A stretch of DNA of 64,000 nucleotides from Pomphorhynchus laevis (lineage: Eukaryota > Acanthocephala > Palaeacanthocephala > Echinorhynchida > Pomphorhynchidae): assembly GCA_012934845.2 (NCBI GenBank), contig WNNJ02003016.1:62001-126000 (forward strand), in the 5' to 3' direction. Positions 57,273 through 64,000 of the stretch are shown piece after piece. The notes beneath the pieces were generated by a model, which saw nothing but the letters and a program-made list of their open reading frames with translations, had not been told where the DNA came from and made no database searches. Within the stretch, counting starts at the first letter, position 1; the number at the start of each line of letters is the position of its first letter. The position numbers and the translations under genes are program-made.

Positions 57273-57692
57273 ATGCCACGCGGTGTACCATACTCTTCTT
57301 TCAAATGTTGCATCTGCAATGGTCAATTTTCTAAGTGCAAGAGTTGTAAATGCATGAAGGCCAAAAAACCATGCACGAACTTCTCAGCAGCGTTTTGCTA
57401 TAATAAACTATCGCATGTAGATATCCGTGACATATCAGAAACACCGAATCGACGAGTAGTCGAGCTGCCTTTAACACAGTTTGATCAGTCCCGCTACGCT
57501 AACCAATTGAGGTCAAAGAATCAACCCAACTCCACTCTAGTTATTCCTTATCCAAGCAGAAATATCGAAACAGCCGATAACTTGTTTGAGGCTGTTATCC
57601 ACTGGCGACCTATTCTTATAACTCTCCCACGATGCTCCGCAAGCAACAAGATTGTTGAGATTATAACCGACTTTTATCAGAAATTGACTTAA
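57273..57692 (+). CDS. Cysteine-rich N-terminal domain of a non-LTR-type RT gene
   Basis: 139 residues. The opening CCICNGQFSKCKSCKCMKAK followed by KPCTNF is a C..C/C..C.C cluster like the small zinc-binding leader found on a little-characterised family of metazoan reverse transcriptase proteins. The remainder (LVIPYPSRNIETADNLFEAV, HWRPILITLP) is not assigned. It stops 15 codons after FYQKL-like sequence; related sequence continues downstream in other frames, so this is the first piece of a decayed gene. Confidence 0.5.
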   Translation: MPRGVPYSSFKCCICNGQFSKCKSCKCMKAKKPCTNFSAAFCYNKLSHVDIRDISETPNRRVVELPLTQFDQSRYANQLRSKNQPNSTLVIPYPSRNIETADNLFEAVIHWRPILITLPRCSASNKIVEIITDFYQKLT

Positions 57693-58960
57693 GCTAAATC
57701 CGATACACAATCGTTACTTCAAAATTTTTCCATTTTCTCTCAACTAGTATTACAAAGAATATCTACACGAAAAGTCACACTTATTGGTAAAATCCTTGAA
57801 CGCAGATTAATCGATTAGCGAAACAACGATTTCGATATCTTTAATGCGAAATGTTTTATCTACAAAGCAATCTCGAACTTCACCGTCCACAGAAGCCTAT
57901 TGACTGAGTTAAACAGTATCAAAACCTACTGACGAAGGGCAGCATCAATGCTAGCACAGCTATTCTCGATGAAAAATTTGAGGTACATTTCCTACAACCA
58001 AACGATATTGTTGATAGCGCGACAGTTTTGTCAATCCTTCAGACGCTACACCCTGATACAAAGCCTCCAGAGAAAGACGATCTTGTGTCGTTACCGTTTC
58101 CTGGCTCCAAACCTAATCACGTATGTCGCTTTTATGCACTGGATGAAACCCATATTATTAGATATAGTAAGAAGATTAAAGGGATATCTGGACCTTCAGG
58201 TCTAGACTCTTTAGCGTGGCTTCATATGCTTACAGTCTTTGGGCCTCAATCTGTGAAGCTTGCTAAGGCACTCGCCGACTTTGCAATATACATTGCGACA
58301 GAAAAAATTAGCCCTGGTACTCTAAATGATTTCACCGCATGCCGTCTAGTTGCACTGGAAAAAAATCCGGTGAAATTCGTCCAATCGGAATTTGCAACAC
58401 CGTGAGAAGTATCATAAGCAGAGCAATTTTGGATTTCACACGCATAAACATACAAGACGTCACAGGATGCACACAATTGGAGCTTCACAAAGAGGCGGAA
58501 TAGAGGCTACGATATGCTCATTAAGGAAAGAGTTTCATCGACAAAACGACCACTGCATATTGACGATTGACACGATCAACGCTTTCAATCAAACAAATCG
58601 ATTTGTGGCGCTACACGGCATTGAATAAGTGTGCCCGCCGCTATGCTGTTCCCTTCGCAACAGCTACTCAACTCCAGCGCAACTAGCAGTAGGGTCCCAT
58701 AATATGTTCTCTACTGAAGAATTTACTCAAGGCGATCTTTTCGAAATGGCCGGCTTCGCCCTAAACCCCTATCACTTATCGCATTGATCCAGCGAAGAGT
58801 ACCCTCCGTTTTCCAAATGTGGTATGCTGATGACGCCAACTTTGTAGGAACCATTGACACGTTGAAGGATGTATAGAGAGTGCTTCGTACAGAAGGTCCT
58901 AAATACGGTTACTATGTTAATGAGAAGAAGTTACAGGATAGTAATAAAAATAACGTTTTT
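57693..58960 (+). pseudogene. Remains of the same RT gene
   Basis: Pieces: VLSILQTLHPDTKPPEKDDL, then KIKGISGPSGLDSLAWLHML (58,028-58,240), DFTACRLVALEKNP, SIISRAILDFTRINIQDVTG, EATICSLRKEF with ILTIDTINAFNQTNRFVAL (first catalytic Asp, about 58,560), MWYADDANFVGTIDTLKD (catalytic pair, about 58,822) and LRTEGPKYGYYVNEKK (about 58,887). The GPSG...W, ID..NAFN and GP.YGY.VN motifs identify a distinct metazoan RT family. Several frame shifts and stops; inactive. Confidence 0.65.
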
Positions 58961-59164
58961 TTTTCACTCACCCGCACGTGCATGATGACGGATAGAACGT
59001 GACGATCGAATTGAAATTTAATAAACCGTCGCAAGATAGGTATATTCTATGGAATTAATTTTCATATTGCAATTTCATCTCAAAAAATTAAATAACAAAA
59101 AAATTCTAAACATATTTTTATAATTTAAACAAAAAATTGTGCAGTTTAATTTATTAAATATTTT

Positions 59165-60200
59165 TTAAGGTTACACCACACTCGAGATCCACGATTCATA
59201 CGGGTTACTATCAGTAACGAATTACCACAGCAGTATCGAACTTTTGATTAAAGGCCTGTCCATGAAATTTCAAAAAGTTGGTCAGAACGAGCTTGCCGAT
59301 GCCAAGATAAAATTTTCCGTTTGATTTCATATCCTGTTCGTTGCATTACTGAATCGATCGCTTTTAAACCTTCACTGTGTGGAATATGAGTATAAAAGCG
59401 ATTCTACATCCGCAGTAACTTATACTGCTTCTCGAGGGAACAATGCCTTTTGACTTTCAAATTTCCTCAGAAAATCAAGTGTACTGCAGATGTACGACGG
59501 AATATAGTCTAGCAGTTTTTAGTTCTAGATGCGAATATCTTGATAGAGACTCGGTAGGCGTACGTATACAGCTCACTTTAGGACGACCCACAAGCATGCG
59601 TTGTCTTTTATGAGCTTTGGGAAACATATAAAAGTTTCCCAATTTTTATATTTTTGGTCTCGTTTCATTAGCCACAATAGGTGAGATTGCTTGTTTACTC
59701 AAGTCTTCGTCCAATTGATCGTTTACATTTTGTTCACATTTTCCGTATGTACGCTTTCATATGTTATTGTGTTACTCAATTGTTTAAATGCTTCTTTATC
59801 GTAGTCAGTAACAAACCAAACTACGCCTTGAGAACCCTTATCTGCTTTTCGTCGTACGATATCTGGACGCTCTCGTAAGGTTTGTAAGTCTGCATTTCTT
59901 GTCTTTTGTTAGGTTTGGTTGATACGTGTGTCGCGAGTTTGTCTTAATATACTTTGACCATACAGCATGTCGAAAGCTGTATGTTTCGCTTCTTCTTTCT
60001 CATCTTGGAAGACATCATTTGAAAGTCGATTAAGCGCAGTTTTTACTGATATACGTTCAATTACTGGTGGTGACATCATAAAATTTAGAGCCATTGTTAG
60101 AACATTGCGTTCCTTTTTACTCAAAATTATGCCATCCGAGAACACGATTTTGTAATAGTCCAAATTCTTTGAGAGATGACTTCTAACACTCTTCATAGGC
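59165..60200 (-). pseudogene. Second PLE type: N-terminal domain and part of RT
   Basis: Minus strand. The frame 60,196-59,909 encodes LSKNLDYYKIVFSDGIILSK, ERNVLTMALNFMMSPPVIER and EAKHTAFDMLYGQ, matching the LT..E..LLSKGLNF.P.P region before PLE reverse transcriptases. Further left, FYMFPKAHKRQRMLVGRP (the LPK.HK motif) and TNFLKFHGQAFNQKFDTA (the F.G..Y.Q..GTAMG strand) are visible. Broken in many places. It could belong with the C-terminal GIY-YIG fragment at 49.1 kb. Confidence 0.55.
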
Positions 60201-60344
60201 GCTTTTCTGCTGTCATGAAATTTTGTTGCGAAGCGATTCTATTTAGATTAAGAAATTTAGTCGAGTGATTTTGCGAACTTTAATTTTACAACAGTAATCA
60301 TAAATATCTTGATCGAATTCCTCCCGAATTCGATCAAGATTGTC

Positions 60345-61970
60345 TATTCATAGACGCACATTTCTTTCCTACTGGAAATGCGCCACTGTTCGTCCTATCC
60401 TCAAAAAGCAATCTCTCCACCCATCACTACCATCTTCGTACCGTCCTATCTTACTTTTCCCAACCCTCTCCAAACTCCTTGAGCGTCTTGTTCTCAAGCA
60501 AGTTGATGCATATATATTTTTCTCCAACTTGGTTCCTCCCTTCCATTCTGCTTTTCACTCTAATCACTCTACTGAAATTACCTGTCTTAAAAGTTATAAC
60601 GACTTACTCATCTCGAACGATCAAAAATTATGTAGTGTCATAGTTGCTCTTGATCTCTAATCTGCTTTTGACGTCGTCGATCACTCGATTCTTCTTCATC
60701 GTCTTCGTCATGATTATGGCTTTTCTTTATCGTCTGTAGCTTGGTTTTTTCATATCTATCAAACCGTACCTTTCGCGTTTGTTCTAAGTCTTCTCTTTCC
60801 CATCCTTCTTTCATCCCGTCCGGTGTTCCACAAGGCTTCGTATTAGGCCCTATGCTTTTTTCTCTTCTCGGTGATTTGTCTTCAATTTCTCATACATTTA
60901 ACTTCAATTATATGCAATATGCTGATGACATTCTCATTTATAATCATGCACCTGATTATCGTATTCATGATCTTCATGTTCCTGTTTCCAACTGTCTTGC
61001 CTCAATTTTCAATCACCTTTCTTCTCTTTGTCTTACTCTGAATCTTAATAAATCCAAAATCATGTGGATCCTTCCTCGACGCCCCAGCTTAGAACTTCTC
61101 TCCGTATCAGTAAATTCTACAATTCTTCCTATCGTTGACAATCTCGTTTTCTTAGGCTTCCATTTCGACAACCGACTTTCACTTAAATCTTTTGTTAGAG
61201 ATAAAGTACGTTCATCTACCTTGATGAGCGTACTATCGATCAATCGATCAATCTACGAATGTAGATTGATCGATTGTTAGAGATATATCTCTAACCTTTA
61301 TCTCTAACCTTTAACGTACTTTATCTCTAACCTTTTGTTAGAGATAAAGTACGTTCATCTACCTTGATGAGCGTACTATCGATCAATCGATCAATCTACG
61401 AATGTAGATTGATCGATTTTCCTTCTTGTATGATTCTCATATCTTCTTTCTTTTTCTCAAGACTTGATTACTGTCTTAGTCTATTTTCCAACTCATCTAA
61501 GTCCACTCTTCTTCCACTACAACGCATCGTCAACGCAGCCGTCCGAATGCTCCTCCGTCTTCATCGTTTTGATTACACATCTCACCATCTTGCTTCACTC
61601 AATTTGCCTACAATTTATTCTCGTGTTCAAATTCGTCTTCTTCTCATTGATTTCCGCCTTGTAACTTTTAATACTCCTTCATTTATCAACCTTCCTTTTC
61701 TCGATAATTCTCGTCCTGATTACTTTTTTTTGCTTTCCCGTTATTTCCTTCTTTTACATGTCCCAAACTACTCTACCTCTTTTGGCTTCCGCTCCTTCCT
61801 TGTGGCTGCTCCTCTCTTGTGGAATCATATGCCCATTAACATACGCCAACCAACCTCAATGCCGTGTTTCAAACGCCAAATCCGATACCATTTAAACAAT
61901 TTATCTGCTTGACTTTTCCATTTTTTGTTAGTGAACTTGTAGGCGTGCAGTTGGTACGCATTTGCCTCCT
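60345..61970 (+). pseudogene. LINE-S copy, reverse transcriptase to 3' end
   Basis: Motifs in order: RPILKKQSLHPSLPSSYRPI, LSKLLERLVLKQVDAYIF, AFHSNHSTEITCL (60,350-60,600), SAFDVVDHSILLHRLR after a stop, then FSYLSNRTFRVCSKSS, IPSGVPQGFVLGPMLFSLLG and FNYMQYADDILIYNH with the catalytic pair (60,741-60,945), KIMWILPRRP, FLGFHFDNRLSLKSFVRDKV, and the C-terminus LNLPTIYSRVQIRLLLIDFR to RYHLNNLSA (61,364-61,912). CR1/L2-like. A local rearrangement at 61,190-61,420 disrupts it. The 3' UTR is cut by the Merlin relic. Confidence 0.8.
61190..61420. repeat. Complex local duplication inside LINE-S
   Basis: A ~90-bp segment (GTTAGAGATAAAGTACGTTC ... TAGATTGATCGATT) occurs twice in direct orientation (from about 61,193 and about 61,336), joined by short inverted and direct pieces of itself (agagatatatctct, taacctttatctctaacc). 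Confidence 0.75.
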
Positions 61971-61974
61971 TAGT

Positions 61975-62540
61975 TTCGCGGTAAATACCCCCGAACACCC
62001 ATTGTTGTGGGTACACCTTCCCGCGGTTGTATTTGCGACGGCTATACATGGTATCGTCGACTTTAACTGTGAGTCCATCGCCGCCAATAAATGAAGGGTT
62101 GCGCAAAACGTCAAAAGCGCACAGTTCCGAAAATAGTTTCGAAAATCTACAGCCGTTTCTTGGCTCAGGCCCAACTCATGTTTACAAAATTTGATGCTGG
62201 TTAATTGCTTTGTCCAGCAATATGCAAGGAGAATGACCTTTTCCAATGGAATTCGGGATCCATCAAACCATGTGTTCTTACGGACGGATACCCATTCCTT
62301 GCAACCTGCTTTGGCGCAATACCAGTGCAAAGATTTACTTTTTTGGACCAATTTCATTGTGTGCAATCGACTGCACTTTTTTTCTAATGAGGGAAAGAAA
62401 AAGTGATTGTCAGCATATCTAATTATATACCCCTGGGAATGACTCCGCGTTTTTGGAGAAATTGTACCGCGTATTCGTCCGACGTTATAGTTCGAGCTAA
62501 TGATATCCAGTTAGTGGTATCAGTTATCTGTAAGACGTTA
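61975..62540 (-). pseudogene. Second Merlin (ISXO2-like) transposase
   Basis: Minus strand, amino to carboxyl: SDEYAVQFLQKRGVIPRG, then WYCAKAGCKEWVSVRKNTWF (zinc-ribbon end), IPLEKVILLAYCWTKQLTSI and LGLSQETAVDFRNYFRNCAL (helix-turn-helix), then in another frame GGDGLTVKVDDTMYSRRKYN and YPQQWVFGGIYRE (first catalytic Asp region). It ends at the LINE-S junction near 61,975, so the later catalytic residues are lost. Different subfamily from the element at 47.6 kb. Confidence 0.78.
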
Positions 62541-63390
62541 AAATATTTATTTAATATTATTTAATATTTTGTATAATCTGTTTAAGTAGATTATCCCACA
62601 TGTACAATTTAAGTAGTGGGGGGAGGCAAATAGCAAAATATAATAAAACAATTTCAATTATTTTCTAATGAAGATGCATTATTCATACCCGAACACGACT
62701 AAAGTATCGAGATGTATCATATATATTTTATGTAAATATTTTGAGCAATATACTCTGATATTGGTTATGAAATTTAAAAATTATTTTTTTAAACAATACT
62801 TCCAAATATTTTTTAAAAAATGTAAAATTGAATATCGTCAAATATTTAAGAGCATGGCTGATCAAATTATAGTATGTTATATAGCATAAAAATTAGTTTA
62901 TAATAGCAATACAAAAGTTTGTATTTGTGTTTAAAAATTTTGAGATTTTTTAATTTTAATTTACTTTTTTGACGAAAAATAAAAAAAAAAATTTTTCTGT
63001 GAATATGCATTATTTAAAGCTCAAACTTACCAGTCATGTCAAGATGTATAATAAGTATTTTATGTGATTTTATTAACCACAAAGTTCTTATATTTGAGAT
63101 TTAATTTAATTTTTATTTTTATTTTTTTAAATTGAAATGTTTTTTTTATACTCAACTTGGTTTCTACAAAATAAAATTGACATAGTCGATACGCATATTT
63201 TTACTGCTTAAAATAAGCCAAAAGATTTTTTATTTGCTTGGGATAACCAAACCGACGCCCCGTTTAAAAATATGAAAAATATAATTTTTCTATAATTTTT
63301 ATAAAATTATAATAAACATGGAAAATATAAAAATAAATTAAGGCTTGTGGTATTAAAAAGGCTAGTGATATCAATAAGACTCGTTATATT
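62541..63390. other. AT-rich stretch, no gene seen
   Basis: Short frame at 62,668-62,889 lacks motifs. A loosely repeated block (gcattatt..., tgtatcatatatattttatg and tgtataataagtattttatg) appears at about 62,675-62,740 and 63,005-63,070. Confidence 0.45.
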
Positions 63391-63393
63391 GCA

Positions 63394-63480
63394 AGGTAAT
63401 CGAAATTAATACTGGTATAAAACACTATTTCAGTATTAATTCTACAAAAGAATTTTTAGAACACAATACTGGTATAAAAC
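63394..63480 (+). mobile_element. PLE RT fragment
   Basis: Matches the RT region at about 24,484-24,555 (gtaatcgaaattaatactgg, ttctacaaaagaattttta). The phrase AATACTGGTATAAAAC is repeated at both ends of the fragment. Confidence 0.65.
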
Positions 63481-64000
63481 TTAGAAGTACTGAAGTACTG
63501 AGACAGCTGTCGAAATCACTTGCTGCTGGTCCTGACAGACTGCCTTCCTTACTTTTTTATGAATCAGCTGATATCTTATGTATACCGCTTTTTTAATTAT
63601 TTCAGTGCTCGATATCTAACGGCATACTTCCTAATGACTGGAAGAAATCTCTGGTTCTTCTACTGTTCAAGAAGGGCGAACGTACTTCTGTGAATAATTA
63701 CCGACCTATCAGTCTCACTTGTGTGGCTTGTAAAGTTCTTCGAAAAACTAATTGATAAAGCTATCCGTTTTCACCTTGAAAGTCTCAATATATTCAGTGA
63801 TGTACAGCATGGCTTTAGGAAGAACAGATCTACGATCACCAATCTTGCAATATCAAGACAAGTTGGGTTGATTCCATGTGATCAGGTGTTAGACTCGATG
63901 TGCTTATCTTTGATCTGTCTAAAGCCTTCGACTGTGAAACATGACATTCTACTCTCAGCACTTTGGCACTACGGTATCAGAGGTCCTATCCATAGATGGC
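63481..64000 (+). pseudogene. CR1-like LINE reverse transcriptase, runs off the window
   Basis: Pieces: RQLSKSLAAGPDRLPSLLFY, then VNNYRPISLTCVACKVL, KLIDKAIRFHLESLNIFSDV with QHGFRKNRSTITNL, VLIFDLSKAFDC. These are RT blocks 0-2a of a CR1/jockey-like LINE. A stop and frame shifts are already present. The copy continues beyond base 64,000. Confidence 0.75.

Noticed and set aside
62668-62889. 73-residue frame rich in K, Y and F
   Set aside because: Composition follows AT bias and there is no conserved motif or splice context.

Overview
The window is AT-rich animal DNA, mostly a graveyard of transposable elements. I recognise one host gene that looks intact, a dachshund (DACH) homologue, plus one broken host-derived protein tyrosine phosphatase copy. 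A dachshund gene with spliceosomal GT-AG introns, together with LINEs, Penelope-like elements (PLEs), Merlin DNA transposons and Ty3-type LTR elements, means a metazoan. Two 45-bp introns and a short (305 aa) DACH protein suggest a compact or reduced invertebrate. A parasitic lineage such as a myxozoan is only a guess.

Layout. 0-2 kb: a very young LTR element carrying only gag and protease. 2-6.5 kb: decayed LINEs, a PLE terminus, a foldback element and a 34-bp minisatellite. 7-9.8 kb: a tRNA-like SINE, two small inverted-repeat elements, and a tandem ~359-bp repeat that carries all three strands of a hammerhead ribozyme in an unusual order. 10-18 kb: LINE pieces (called LINE-S and LINE-R here), LTR-element fossils and chimeric junctions. 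19-20.7 kb: a 1.7-kb block repeated in inverted orientation at 51.5-53.2 kb. 21.2-25.6 kb: a PLE with an amino-terminal GIY-YIG domain, whose nuclease core is replaced by an antisense, intronless PTP gene copy. 25.6-29.8 kb: gene-free DNA with relics.

30.1-46.9 kb: the dachshund gene on the + strand in eight exons. All inferred splice sites are GT-AG and the exon lengths sum to 918 nt, an open frame of 306 codons. Its 10.8-kb third intron holds a LINE, PLE copies, a 0.78-kb repeat and a nearly full-length Ty3-type fossil. 47.6-48.7 kb: a Merlin transposon with terminal repeats and an 8-bp target duplication. 49-57 kb: more PLE, foldback and LINE-R copies. 57.3-59 kb: a decayed reverse transcriptase gene of an unusual family with a cysteine-rich amino end. 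59-64 kb: a second PLE type, LINE-S, a second Merlin and a CR1-like LINE at the window edge.

The elements do not form an operon or pathway. What links them is insertion into one another, and the hammerhead-like termini shared by the PLEs and the small tandem repeats.
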